Source of the DNA: Euperipatoides rowelli
Taxonomy: Eukaryota > Onychophora > Udeonychophora > Euonychophora > Peripatopsidae
Assembly (NCBI GenBank): GCA_003024985.2
Contig: PXIH01S0042955.1
Length of the DNA stretch: 13,892 bases
Reading direction: 5' to 3' (one strand)
The notes under the pieces are model-generated. The model had not been told where the DNA came from and searched no databases. It worked only from the letters and a program-made list of their open reading frames with translations. Positions 1 to 8,352 of this stretch are shown piece after piece; position 1 is the first letter of the stretch; each line of letters opens with the position of its first letter. The position numbers were made by a program, and so were the translations under genes.

Positions 1-1452
1 TGTTAGAATATTATTAGCTCATGACACGCGTTTATTGTAGACTTGTAGAAGCCATTAAAGTTAACCAGAATTCTTAGCGAATTAATTAATACTAAGAGGT
101 CATAATAAAGAATGACCTTTTTGGTTATTTTTTTTCTAGAACACAATTTTGGTAGATTTTTTTCCTCCATGGATGTTGTAATGAAAAATCTTCATATCCG
201 CACGTATGTTAAAACTTAGAAATAATCTTTGAATGATTATTAATGAATTGTTTTTTTTTTTTTAGTTGTTTCTGAAAACAGCGAGTTTTTAAATTTAAAT
301 TATGACTATTTGCTTTTGTTTTATAGAATCTAGGCTATTATGATGTTTTCTACTAGTGCTCTCTTTGTAAATTTGTCTAATTTTAAACTATTATCATAAA
401 ATAGATCGTGGCATCAAATAAAAAAGTTTTAGAATAATAAAAAAAAAACATTTGTTTAAATAAACAACAACAAAGCTTTACAAAGGTTGTGTTTAATTGC
501 TAAACATGAGGGCGGTAGGATATATAAGCGCATGTTTTTTTTTTTTTTTTTNAAAATCAGCTTAAAACCCTAAAATAAGAAATAAACCATAAAAATCAAT
601 AAAACAGAATAACAACTATCAAATAGAACAAATACTCCCACCCCCCCAAAAAAAGATCTCAGCCAGCAAATTGCAAAAAAAAAACTCTCTTCAGTTTTCT
701 ACTAATTTTATAATTTTTATGTTCACAAGTTATTTTTAAAATATTATATTTTAGATAATGAAAAAACCTTGACCAACATCAAACTAAATACATCCATATA
801 AAAAATATACATAGCTTTGGTAAATAGTCACCTTCATCCTGAACAAATAAAACAAAAAAAAAAACACGCCTAAAAAAGAATGCAAGTGCAGATCAAGAAA
901 ATCAGAAGAAAAAAAAAAGATAGAAAATACTTGTATGCTCCTCAGATTATCAAGTCCCAGAAAGAAGCCACCTGACATTTAAAAATTTTCCAGGAGTACA
1001 ATCAAGAAAAATCCAAAATGATCACTGGACACCTGGGACCATATCAGGTCTATTGCTACAATAAAAAATAAAAGTAAACAAATTTTGCCAAATAAATAAA
1101 TAATTAAAAAAATTTTGAAAAAAAAATGTAAATTTGAAAAGATGCATATGAAGAATGTATACAGTAAATAAATATGCAGTATTAAAGTTATCTAATTTTC
1201 CAACTTAATATAAAAGACCTTGAAACGGCATAATGTAAAAGCCAGAAATTATAATTGTTATTATTCCTTTTTAATAAATACAATAGTATACTCTAAGTGC
1301 ATTTGTTTTGGAGTGTGAAACTTAACTCAAAGTTATTAGAAATCATACAATTTAGAAGTAGAGCTAGATGGTAAATAAAATCATACAAAGTTTTAAGTTA
1401 CATATATTAAAGAATTTATTAATTTGAGCTAAAAATACATTTTTTAGCTATA
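1..1452. other. AT-rich DNA without a recognisable gene
   Basis: I see no supported gene here. The stretch is AT-rich with many homopolymer runs, including a T run ending in an N at 552, a C run near 640 and many A runs. A 64-residue minus-strand reading at 784-978 is mostly Phe, Leu and Ser read from A-rich DNA and has no motif. The downstream (3') part of the minus-strand reverse-transcriptase fragment could extend leftwards into 1321-1452, but I could not align it convincingly. Confidence 0.6.
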
Positions 1453-1829
1453 TTAGAAGAAATGTTTTAGAAATAGATAATTAAATAAAATTAAAGGAAA
1501 ATCCTTTATTTTCTCAAATAATGTCACTGTCTTGCTATCTAGATCTACTTCCAAATCTAAATAAACCAATTTATTAAAGTAGTTTCCTACTCTTTTCAAG
1601 TTAAACACTTTTGGATAAATGTTCAAGTCAAAGACTTGAGCACAGTTATTTATAATCAGATCATCTATAAATCTCAATGCCTTAAATTTAGGATACATTT
1701 CTCTACATATAAATATTCAAAATAAAAAAGAAAAAGATTTACAAGATTAGCACCATATGCTATTCCCATTGGAATGCCAATAATTTGACTTTTCAAAATA
1801 TTAAAAGCAACAATATAATTATATTCAAG
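1453..1829 (-). pseudogene. Reverse transcriptase fragment with (F)IDD motif, possibly Penelope-like
   Basis: On the minus strand, about 1829 to 1699 reads through the RT motif GIPMG (codons near 1762-1778) followed by a Leu/Phe-rich helix (NLVNLFLFYFEYLY). A frameshift near 1699 leads into an 81-codon frame (1698-1453) that carries the catalytic motif FIDD at about 1658-1672, then a YLDLEVDLD segment and a conserved-looking KDFP turn. The order GxPMG, LFL helix, x-IDD, IYP, YLDL is that of a palm domain in RTs unlike the FADD-type RT to the right. From family knowledge, this IDD arrangement resembles Penelope-like or related invertebrate RTs; the assignment to Penelope is inference. The fragment lacks fingers and thumb, is frameshifted, and ends where the plus-strand non-LTR element begins at about 1826, so that element probably inserted into it. 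Confidence 0.65.
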
Positions 1830-1836
1830 ATGGCGG
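1826..1836 (+). promoter_or_regulatory. YY1-like site at the 5' end of the non-LTR element
   Basis: The bases CAAGATGGCGG match the YY1 core (CAAGATGGC) and sit at the left edge of the non-LTR element, just where the minus-strand RT fragment stops. In mammalian L1 elements a site of this kind near +13 positions transcription start, so a similar internal-promoter role is plausible. The match is direct; the function is inference by analogy. Confidence 0.4.
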
Positions 1837-1935
1837 AGCTAACACTGGAGCTTATTTGCTGTTTTTTATATGGTTTAGATTGGTGTTGAGCAATGATCTT
1901 TTGATTTCAATTAATCCTGTTCCAGCCAGGTTTCT

Positions 1936-2318
1936 TTGTTCATTTGTATAAAGCCAATAGCTAAGAATCATCAAGTAGTTTCGTGTGATTCATGTGAGGC
2001 ATGGACTTATATCAAATGCACTGCTATCTCGGCTACATTATATAGGTCTTTTGTGAACAATGCAAATATGGATAATTATTTTAATTGCTCAAGCTGTTTA
2101 TTTAAGGAATTACCATTCTCTGACTGTTTATTTGAGAGTAAAGAAGGGTCAGATATTACTGTTGTTAGTTGTTTTGTTGATAAATTTCCTAACAGAATTG
2201 ATGTGAATGATAATGTAAGTTATGAGCCTACTGACAAAATTGTTTCTTATACCTTATTCAATGCAAGAAGCTTGCTGCCCAAAATGGAAGAGTTTAAAGT
2301 CTTTTTAGTAATTAGTAA
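1936..2318 (+). pseudogene. PHD-finger region and start of endonuclease of the non-LTR element
   Basis: The frame begins without a credible ATG (the first codon is TTG). It reads a PHD-type zinc finger: one Cys of the first pair in ICIKP, then CDSCEAW, IKC, and after about 28 residues NCSSC. The first Cys of the leading pair appears just upstream in another frame (TGT near 1937), so a small indel has broken the first CxxC. After an acidic linker the frame enters the endonuclease N-terminus with FNARSLLPK, the usual metal-binding Asn region of APE-like nucleases. The frame ends in stops near 2326, where reading continues in another frame from about 2319. PHD fingers at this position occur in many animal CR1/L2/Jockey-type elements; their exact role is not established. 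Confidence 0.75.
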
Positions 2319-2987
2319 ACTGATTTAGTTATAATAGTCAAGACATGGCTTGACCCTTCTGTGTTCAATGCCAATTTGGAGATTTATGGATACTCATTAA
2401 TCAGGTTAGACAGATCTCTGTCTAGTGGTGGAGGGCTTCTGATTTTTTAATATAACAAAATTAAATATAGACCATTGGATTTTATTAGTGGTGGCCTTAC
2501 AGAAATATTTATGGTAAAAATCCTGCCATCATTGGGGAAACCTTTGATTTTAGTAGCTATTTATAATTTGCTTGGAAATGATGTTACAGAGGATTTGAAG
2601 GCTGTATTGAACTTTGTAATTGTGTTAGATAACCCGGTTGTAATAATGGGTGATTTCAACGTTGATTTGAATGTTGGATCATGCAGAGAATCCAGGCTAA
2701 ACGCTTTAATGCACGATTTTGCCTTCTTGCAATTGGTAGAATGTTCAACAAGGATTACAGATGTTTCTGAATCCCAAATTGATCATATATGGACTAATAG
2801 CCCCTCTTTGTTTTCCAAGGTAGGCATTTCAAACAGATTTAGTAACCTTTGTTTGCTTTATGGATCTATTAAATTCGCTATAAACAAGAAAATGAAGAGT
2901 GACTTCATCTCGAGATCTTATAGAAACTTTAATAAGAAAATTTTATGGCTGATTTTGGCCTTCAGGCTTGGCACAATATTTTGTTAA
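2319..2987 (+). pseudogene. APE-like endonuclease domain of the non-LTR element, catalytic residues lost
   Basis: This frame continues the endonuclease/exonuclease/phosphatase fold after the shift near 2318. It reads TDLVIIVKTWL, SSGGGLLIF, then a TAA at 2448, then the core: LVAIYNL, VVIMGDFN (codons 2649-2660) and SQIDHIWTN. In active enzymes the first motif carries ET-W and the last SDH. Here the Glu position is Lys (codon 2340-2342) and the terminal SDH position reads S-N-L (2841-2849). The nuclease that would nick target DNA for target-primed reverse transcription is therefore almost certainly dead in this copy. The 170-codon open stretch from 2475 is an internal fragment, not a separate gene. 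A frameshift near 2945 leads into the linker. Confidence 0.82.
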
Positions 2988-3290
2988 CTGATGATCTGAA
3001 TAAGCAAGTTGACTCGATAAATTAATTTATTGTTACTTTATTGGATAAACGTGCCCCTTTTAGGCTTGTTGGTAAACGCCATGACCATAAAAGACCTCCT
3101 TGGATAGACAATGAGATTTTTCTTCTAATGGGCTCCAAAAATAGAGCCAATACAAAGTCTTTATAATACGGTGATTTTGTCTTATGGAAGGAATATAAAA
3201 AGTTAAAAAAACTAAGTTAACCATAGGATCAAGGCTGCTAAGGTATTATATATCAATAATAAGANGAAAAATGCTTCACCAATTCCCCGT
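2946..3290 (+). pseudogene. Endonuclease-RT linker of the non-LTR element
   Basis: After a frameshift near 2945 the reading continues as MADFGLQAWHNILLTDD, then DKRAPFR, KRPPWID and KNRA, which are the standard linker landmarks between endonuclease and RT in this class. Stops occur near 3022 and 3163. A further shift near 3220 gives VNHRIKAAKVLYINNK and KNASP; the N at 3265 falls in a codon of this last segment, so the N itself does not break the frame there. Homology to this element fades by about 3290, where a different element's linker takes over. Confidence 0.65.
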
Positions 3291-4024
3291 TCAAATATCT
3301 AATTTCATCTCTTTCTCCAATAGCAACTAGTGATCTCAACCTTATCACCCTCACCCCTTCACAAACCTCACCCCCTTCTAGTAATATTATTATTCAGATG
3401 TGAATCAGGCAGCAACCCTCTTCCATGATACAATTTATAATATATACAATGACTGTTTCCATCTGATTAAAAAGTCTATTGATACCCGTTCTCCCCCATG
3501 GATTAATGCGAGTGTCCTGAGTCTGTTGGAAATAAGAAATTCCGCCTATAAAAATGGTCCAAAACAGTTATTTGAAGATCTTAACATGGAGATAAAGAGA
3601 AAGATTAAATTGGCCAAAGAAAACTGGTTTAAAAATACGTCAGTTTCAAGATTGAATCTTCCCAGTTTTTCCATCACATCAATGGTTTAATGGGATCTAA
3701 GGATTCACGACCACCAATTATCTTTCCTGACAAATCCGAAATAGAAACATGTAGAGAAATTACTCAATATTTTTCCTCTTTAACAAATACCCACCCATCA
3801 TTAATATGCTTCCCAACTGGCATTCTAATATCCCATTAATTGATAAATACAGTGTATACAAACATTTAAATAGTATAGATCAAGGTACTGCATTTTCTCC
3901 TGACCTAATACCCTCATTCATCTGGAATAAATACTCTCTTGAACTGACTGACTCTGTTACATCACTAATAAACCTTTCCTTACTCACCAACATCTGTCCA
4001 GCAGTTTGGAAGGATTCATTCTTA
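3291..4024 (+). mobile_element. Fragment of a second non-LTR retrotransposon (linker and RT fingers)
   Basis: Two reading frames carry a second, different copy of the same protein region. At 3400-3690 the linker reads NQAATLFHDTIYNIYNDCF, SPPWIN, EIRNSAYKN and KLAKENWFK. After a shift, 3670-3800 holds LMGSKDSRPP and ITQYFSSL. After another, 3806-4024 holds the start of the RT: NSIDQGTAFSPDLIPSFIW, SLINLSLLTN and CPAVWKDSF. These parallel, but differ strongly from, the linker and fingers of the surrounding element, so this is another family. C-rich codon use (many ACC, CCC, TTC) also sets it apart. Endonuclease and the catalytic palm are absent. The fragment stops at the N at 4025, beyond which the sequence is unrelated. 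Confidence 0.75.
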
Positions 4025-4025
4025 N

Positions 4026-5110
4026 GGTGGTTTGTGGAAGATTATGAGAGATGTCCTTGACTTGAAGAATAGTGATAATAATATTCTCAGGTTTATTTAT
4101 TTAACAAAACTGTACAACACGTGATTATTGCCCATAGCTACTAGACATTCAATAGCGACATACTAACAATATAAAAAGCAAGCAGTTCAAAAGTTACAAA
4201 TTATAAAAAATAAGAATTACAATTTAACTATAAAAAGGCCTTTGCCCCTAGAGATATCGGCCTAATTTACATATAATTTCAAATGATAATTCATTAGATA
4301 AAGTTTATAAATAAAATAAATATTCAGTGGACATTATATCACTATTAGTTACAACAACAGTAACAGAAACGAAGACAGTTGTTTAACAAAACCAGTTTCA
4401 AGAAAACCATTAATTTGGCCTATCCAATTAATGGAAAATCAATCCAGTCAAATATACCAGATGTTATCAAGCTAAATCCATTCCTGCATAAGTGAAACAA
4501 ACTGCTAAAGAACGCATCAATATCTAACTCAACAAATACAGTTCAGCCACAGCAAAAGTTAAAGTTTCTCAATAAAACTATTCCAGATAAAATCCAATTA
4601 ATGCAGCATCATTCCCTATATAGATTTTCCAGATGTAATCATTCAAAATAAATCCATTCTTGTATAGATGAATCGTAGATCCTTAATTCACCAAAGACAG
4701 AACGTTGCTCTTTAAATCATCAAGCGTGTTCAGTAATAAACGCAACCACCGAATACATGAAAAGAAAACAAAAAAAAATTAAGTAAATGAATTAAATAAT
4801 CTTCATTCTGAGTATAAAATCCATAGATCCCATCAAAGAATAGAATAACCATCTTAGGCCCTAAGGTAAGTCTACTCCTTCATGAAATTTTGATTATGAC
4901 ATGATAAACAACTGCTGTTCTCAAAGTCGTAACATCTTAAAATTCATTAGACAGGAGCAAAAATAAAAATAAAAAACAATAAGTTAAAAGAAAAAGAAAC
5001 GATAATTACTATCTACAAAATAAAGACTATTTACATTAAAAAGCAAGCGGCCATTGCTGGCGCTACATCCGGATATTGTATGACTACCAAATTGATTTAG
5101 AAGACCTGAA
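4026..5110. other. Unassigned AT-rich DNA inside the interrupted element
   Basis: I find no protein-coding match in about 1.1 kb. Read on the minus strand, the left edge (4090-4110) is TTGTTAAATAAATAAA, which looks like a transcript 3' end with a poly(A) signal. The right edge (5040-5075) is a short block richer in G+C and CpG (GCGGCCATTGCTGGCGC) that on the minus strand contains GCCAGCAATGGCCGC. The layout would fit the non-coding ends of a minus-strand element or transcript, but no ORF supports it. The 62-residue minus reading at 4984-5172 overlaps the resumed RT element in antisense and is not supported. Confidence 0.35.
4093..4108 (-). terminator. Possible minus-strand poly(A) signal
   Basis: On the minus strand the bases read TTGTTAAATAAATAAA, containing two overlapping AATAAA hexamers. 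Many animal non-LTR elements and mRNAs end this way. There is no coding sequence upstream to support it, so it may be chance in AT-rich DNA. Confidence 0.25.
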
Positions 5111-5145
5111 TAAATATTTGAGTAACAAGGAAAAGCCTTCAGGTA

Positions 5146-5496
5146 GTGAGTGCTATGTCTGTTTTTACACACGATAGTGACAAGACTTTGATGAACCTAT
5201 TGCTCCTTGTGTATTTAACAGAGACTATATTTTTTACCCCAGTTGATTTAAATTTTGATATGAAATCATTAAATCTTCAAAATGTTCCCTCTGATTTCTT
5301 TGGTTTTTCTCCAGTGTCAGAAGAGATGATGGTCAATCTTGTCAGTAAGATTCCTGATAACACCTCAATTGGAGTTAAAATTTTGAAATTGACTGCTCCT
5401 TTGATTTCAAATTTTTGGACATTGATAATTAACCATTCATTGCAGACAGGTGTTTATCCATCTTGTTGGAAAACTGCTTTTATAAAACCTTTATAA
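5146..5496 (+). pseudogene. RT fingers of the first non-LTR element (resumed)
   Basis: The first element resumes here. Recognisable RT sequence starts near 5235: LNFDMKSLNLQNVP, then DFFGFSPVSEEMMVNLV, KIPDNTSIGVKILK, NHSLQTGVYPSCWKTAFI and a stop at 5494. These are the standard N-terminal RT landmarks (the F-f-v-eev segment, the region after k-s-G-D, and the S-l-tG-y-P--WK-A helix). The usual G-D pair after the helix reads G-V. The first 25 or so codons do not resemble RT and the ATG at 5146 is not a credible start. This block belongs to the same protein as the endonuclease before 3290; the insertion separates them. Confidence 0.78.
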
Positions 5497-5690
5497 AAGG
5501 AGGAGACCCATTGAAGTTTGAAACTATAGACCAATTTTAGTACTACCGATCATGGGTAAGATATTGGATAAAATTCCTCATTCCCAACTGCATGTATTTA
5601 TTGAGAATGGCAAATTTTTGAGTTCTGCCCTAAAGCGGATTTAGGAAATCTTATTCAACTGTATCCTGTTTATTGGATTTAGTATAGGGG
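5496..5690 (+). pseudogene. RT fingers-palm junction of the first element, frameshifted
   Basis: Across three frames this segment reads KGGDPLKFE, then NYRPILVLPIMGKILDK (the conserved NYRPIS-LP motif), LHVFIENGKFLSSA, then GFRKSYSTVSCLLDLV (the GFR--ST motif). The frame changes near 5520 and 5635, and a TAG falls at about 5680. All pieces are colinear with an RT and directly connect the fingers before 5496 to the catalytic palm after 5690. Confidence 0.75.
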
Positions 5691-6150
5691 TGACGAAGTT
5701 CCAATTGACATTGGAAATGTTGAAGCGGTCATTTCTTTTGATTTGATGAGTGCCTTTGATTGTCTTCCTCACCATTTAATTCTAAAGAAGTTGGACGACT
5801 TAAATATGGACGCAGGAGAATTAACTTTGTTTAAAAGTTTCCTGTCTGACAGATTTCAGATGATTAGACACAACAATGTGATCACGTCAAGGCAAAGAGT
5901 GAGAACAGGATTGCCCAAAGGCTCTGTTTTGGAACCACTCCTCTTCAACATTTTTATTAATGACATTACTGGTGTTTCTATTTATTGCAAGTTGACTTTG
6001 TTCGCCGATGATATAGTACTCTCTTTGAGTGGAACTGATGTTGCCACGATCAACTTTAAACTAAACTCTGACAAAAAAAACTTGAAAAAGGGATGTCTGA
6101 ATGGGCTAATGCTTAATCCAAAAAAACAACAACAAAAAAAACAAAGATAA
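5691..6150 (+). pseudogene. RT catalytic palm of the first element (FADD intact)
   Basis: One uninterrupted frame holds the heart of the polymerase. Motif A reads ISFDLMSAFDCLP with its catalytic Asp, motif B reads GLPKGSVLEPLLFNIFIND, and motif C reads FADD (codons 6001-6012). From an in-frame Met at 5743 it stays open to 6150. The Gly usual in QGSVLGP is Glu here, and Gln before GS is Lys, so activity is doubtful even locally. The frame dissolves at 6118-6150 in an A-rich run with CAA repeats, read as Lys/Gln; the true path (TKIIVVGT, the usual K-T-----F/V-G-- box) continues in another frame. This is the best-preserved RT part in the window. Confidence 0.85.
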
Positions 6151-6853
6151 TTGTTGTTGGAACAAGGAAGCGAATAAGAAGTTTCCCTCTTGATAGATTA
6201 TCTATTTCTTGTTGTCGAGAATCTGTTAATATTTTTAATGAACTCAAGTTATTGGAGTCTTGGTGGATCAATTTCTTACATGGGAATCCCATGTTTCATC
6301 TTTGATTGGGAAGACTATAGGATTGTCAAAAATGTTATTTAGACTTGGAGCTTATTTAGATAGGTCTAATTTATGTTCAATCTACTTTGCTATAGTTGCT
6401 ATGAGACTCAACTATTGCAACATTTTATGGGGAACCTGCAAAAAAAGTTTTATTGATAGGCTCCAGGTGGTTTCTAATAAGGCCGCAAGGGCCATAGTAT
6501 TTGAAAAAGGTCAGTCAAGTGTCACTGTTGCAAGAGATAAGTTGGGTTGGCACTCACTTGATTTATTGAGAACATTTCACCTGATTTGTATGACTTGGAA
6601 AACAGTATAAGGTCTTGCTCTGACCTATCTTTCGGATGCACTGGGAATTGGAGCTCAAACTCATTTCTATGGTACAAGGTCTAATACCTTTAACAATTTA
6701 AAAATTGAATATAGAAAAACTGCTCATGCATCTAAGACATTTTCAAAAAGAGCTTCTAGATGTTGGAATGGTTTACCAGTAGACATTAGAAACATCACTT
6801 TTTTACAATTTAAAAATAAGGCTCTAGAATATCTTGTTTATATTAACAATTAA
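6150..6853 (+). pseudogene. RT thumb and C-terminal region of the first element
   Basis: After the CAA-run frameshift the reading continues TKIIVVGTR, then near 6250 shifts to LLGVLVDQFLTWESHV, the usual F-LGv-iD--L-w--Hi box. It then runs to 6853 with a single stop (TAA, 6608-6610). The landmarks are SKMLFRLGAYLDRSNL, LNYCNILWG, LQVVSNKAARAI, KLGWHSLDLL, and after the stop FYGTRSN, KTFSKRASRCWNGLP, FLQFKNKALEYL and the terminal stop at 6851-6853. The R--W--LP segment near the end is characteristic of CR1/L2/Jockey-group C-termini, so the protein end is intact even though the frame is not. Confidence 0.8.
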
Positions 6854-6967
6854 TTTTTATTATATAGATTTTTACTATTGTAATATTGTATTATTTTATA
6901 TTTTATGTTGTATTGTTTTTTAGATGTGGGATCTGGAGGATCATTTTGGGGTGAAAATCCCTAAATA
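6854..6967 (+). other. 3' UTR of the first non-LTR element
   Basis: Between the ORF end and the repeat tail lies about 110 bases: a T-rich part, then GATGTGGGATCTGGAGGATC and TTTTGGGGTGAAAATCCC, which contains a short GGGG-TGAAAAT-CCC inverted repeat able to form a small hairpin. In this class the 3' UTR end is the template recognition site of the RT, and a hairpin followed by a short-repeat tail is common. The role is inferred from position. Confidence 0.5.
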
Positions 6968-6989
6968 GATGATGAGGATGATGATGATG

Positions 6990-7025
<36 letters not shown>

Positions 7026-7135
7026 TTCTTCATCTTCATCATCTTCATCTTCATCAGCTTCATCTTCAGCTCCATCTCCATATCCTACATCATCATCATC
7101 ATCACCATACCATCATCACCATCCTCATCAGTCAG
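6968..7135. repeat. GAT/CAT trinucleotide microsatellite with orientation switch
   Basis: The tail starts as GAT repeats (6968-6990, one GAG variant), then flips through GATGATCATCAT into CAT repeats to about 7024, followed by impure CTT/CAT repeats to 7135. The switch makes a perfect inverted repeat centred near 6990. The GAT part fits the short-repeat tail of the non-LTR element; the CAT part may be a separate microsatellite at the target or a fold-back product. Confidence 0.85.
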
Positions 7136-7900
7136 AATCAGAATATAATAGTTATTATCTATAATAAATTTTAAATTTTCTTTAATATTATCTAAAGAAA
7201 AAGTATAATGAATATTAAAAAGAAAAATATGCCTTCATTAAAGTGCTCATCTAACAGTTTGAATATAGACAAAAAATAAGATTATGTGGAATTTTAGTAT
7301 AAAGATTTTAAAATCAAATACTACAACATAATTAATATTAATAGATAAACACCCTTGAAAAATTGGGTAAATAAATTTAAAGGAACCTAATTAGAAGAAA
7401 TAATCCAACTATCTTCTAATCTTAAAAATGTAGTCTTATTGTTCAAAAAAGTTAAAATAAAATTAACAAGTAAGCTAATATTATTGAATATAATAATCTT
7501 ATATGCAGTTATATACATAATAGTGGGGTCGTTAAACCCCTTGTTTGTTACAATGCTTGAGAAAAGCAATATTTTAATTTGACCTTATAGTAAATGACCC
7601 AAGGAATCCAAATCCGAAGGTGCCCCAAAATTTGGACTCATATTTGACCCTAGAAAGTCCATTTGTCAAAATTTCCTATTTTACTAAGAAACAGTGACTA
7701 CTGCAGCAAAATTTATTTGCATGTAAATGATAGGTAATGAATTTTAGAGTGTTATAGTATCGGTATTACTGTTCAGTGCTACTGTTCACTGTCATCTTGA
7801 AAAATGACATGGCATAAGATAGAATTGTGTTAGATAGATTAGAATGTTTTATAATTTTTAGTATTTGTTTCTGGTCATAAATTGGAGTCTGTATGTTATA
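7136..7900. other. AT-rich DNA without a recognisable gene
   Basis: Nothing protein-like is supported. The 60-residue minus-strand reading at 7387-7569 is rich in Ile, Asn and Phe and has no motif. A slightly less AT-rich part at 7580-7700 shows no repeat match within the window. The 5' end of the decayed gene that follows is not resolved and may start a little left of 7900. Confidence 0.5.
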
Positions 7901-8228
7901 TGTGAGCCAAATATTGATGAGAAATTGACCTGTCCCCTGTCCAACAATGACTTCCTAAAACTAGCACAAAGATTCATAAACTAGATAAGCTGTCAATGTA
8001 CTCACTGGAAAGAGAATAGGGTATCTTTATACCCAATATGCAAGAAAAGATTTTCTGCTGGCAAACTAGAGAGATTAGAAGCTTCCATTAACAGGTCTGG
8101 GAAAACTAAACAGAAAATAAAAAGAAAATCTGNGCGCATAGCAAACCTGTTTTTCAAAAGAAAATTTGTGTTTTTTTTGCCAAAAGGATAGAATAGAGTA
8201 ACTTCATAGGTGTATTTTAAAATTCTGT
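7901..8228 (+). pseudogene. N-terminal part of a decayed multicopy animal gene (uncharacterised family)
   Basis: Frame 2 reads IDEKLTCPLSNNDFLKLAQR, a TAG at 7982, then THWKEN, LYPICKKRFSAGKLERLEA and KTKQKIKRKS through the N at 8133, ending at a TAG at 8189. In another frame the 95-base end block reads SKENLCFFCQK with a CxxC pair. I recognise the order (Cys pair, basic KLERLE-like helix, R/K-S-R, then CFFC) as the N-terminus of a large uncharacterised protein family with many copies in animal genomes; this comes from memory, not a search. No start codon is visible. The reading continues, colinear, at 10914, because 8134-8228 repeats exactly at 10819-10913. The family's function is not known to me; multicopy spread suggests a selfish or domesticated-element origin. 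Confidence 0.6.
8134..8228 (+). repeat. 95-base direct repeat, left copy
   Basis: This block is base-for-base identical to 10819-10913, including an eight-T run. It is bounded by an N on each side (8133 and 8229), and the right copy also begins directly after an N (10818). The block codes for the CFFC part of the decayed gene. The pattern fits an unmerged overlap between two assembly contigs better than a biological duplication. Confidence 0.95.
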
Positions 8229-8251
8229 NTACATGTAATTAATCCTATAAC

Positions 8252-8266
8252 CAGCAATGGGCTAAG
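8252..8266 (+). other. Possible primer-binding site of the copia element
   Basis: The bases AGCAATGGGCTAAG lie about 90 bases before gag. Drosophila copia uses a primer site complementary to the anticodon arm of initiator tRNA-Met, whose core is TATGGGCCCAG; the shared stretch here is ATGGGC plus a terminal AG. The match is partial and there is no complete 5' LTR in this contig to fix the position, so the call is tentative. Confidence 0.25.
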
Positions 8267-8352
8267 GATTAATCTAAATTCATATATTTGTTTTGATAAT
8301 AAACCCAACAATAATAATAATATATAAAGAGATATATAAGTAACAACGTGAA

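Larger units (their letters stand above)
1826..6990 (+). mobile_element. Degenerate non-LTR retrotransposon, CR1/L2/Jockey group, interrupted
   Basis: Read left to right on the plus strand, the element has a YY1-like 5' end, a PHD finger, an APE-type endonuclease, an endonuclease-RT linker, RT fingers/palm with FADD, a C-terminal region ending at 6853, about 110 bases of 3' UTR, and a GAT-repeat tail. PHD plus APE endonuclease plus RT in this order is typical of CR1/L2/Jockey-group elements in animals; I cannot place it in one clade without a tree. The coding region changes frame at least six times and has several in-frame stops. Between about 3266 and 5110 it is interrupted by a fragment of another non-LTR element and by unassigned DNA. 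The left boundary rests on the end of the RT fragment it interrupts; no target-site duplication could be confirmed. Confidence 0.8.

Noticed and set aside
784-978. 64-codon minus-strand frame rich in Phe and Leu
   Set aside because: Low complexity arising from A-rich DNA; no domain.
3265-3265. Every single N as an assembly join
   Set aside because: At 3265 and 10038 the same reading frame and protein homology continue across the N, so these look like ordinary ambiguous bases; only 4025, 8133, 8229 and 10818 coincide with a change of sequence or repeat edge.
4984-5172. 62-codon minus-strand frame with Cys residues
   Set aside because: Its N-terminal part is antisense to the resumed RT element and the rest has no recognisable domain.
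6968-7135. Trinucleotide repeat as a coding poly-Asp or poly-His tract
   Set aside because: It lies beyond the terminal stop of the RT and 3' UTR, with no flanking open frame of its own.
7387-7569. 60-codon minus-strand frame
   Set aside because: Ile/Asn/Phe-rich product of AT-rich DNA without any motif.
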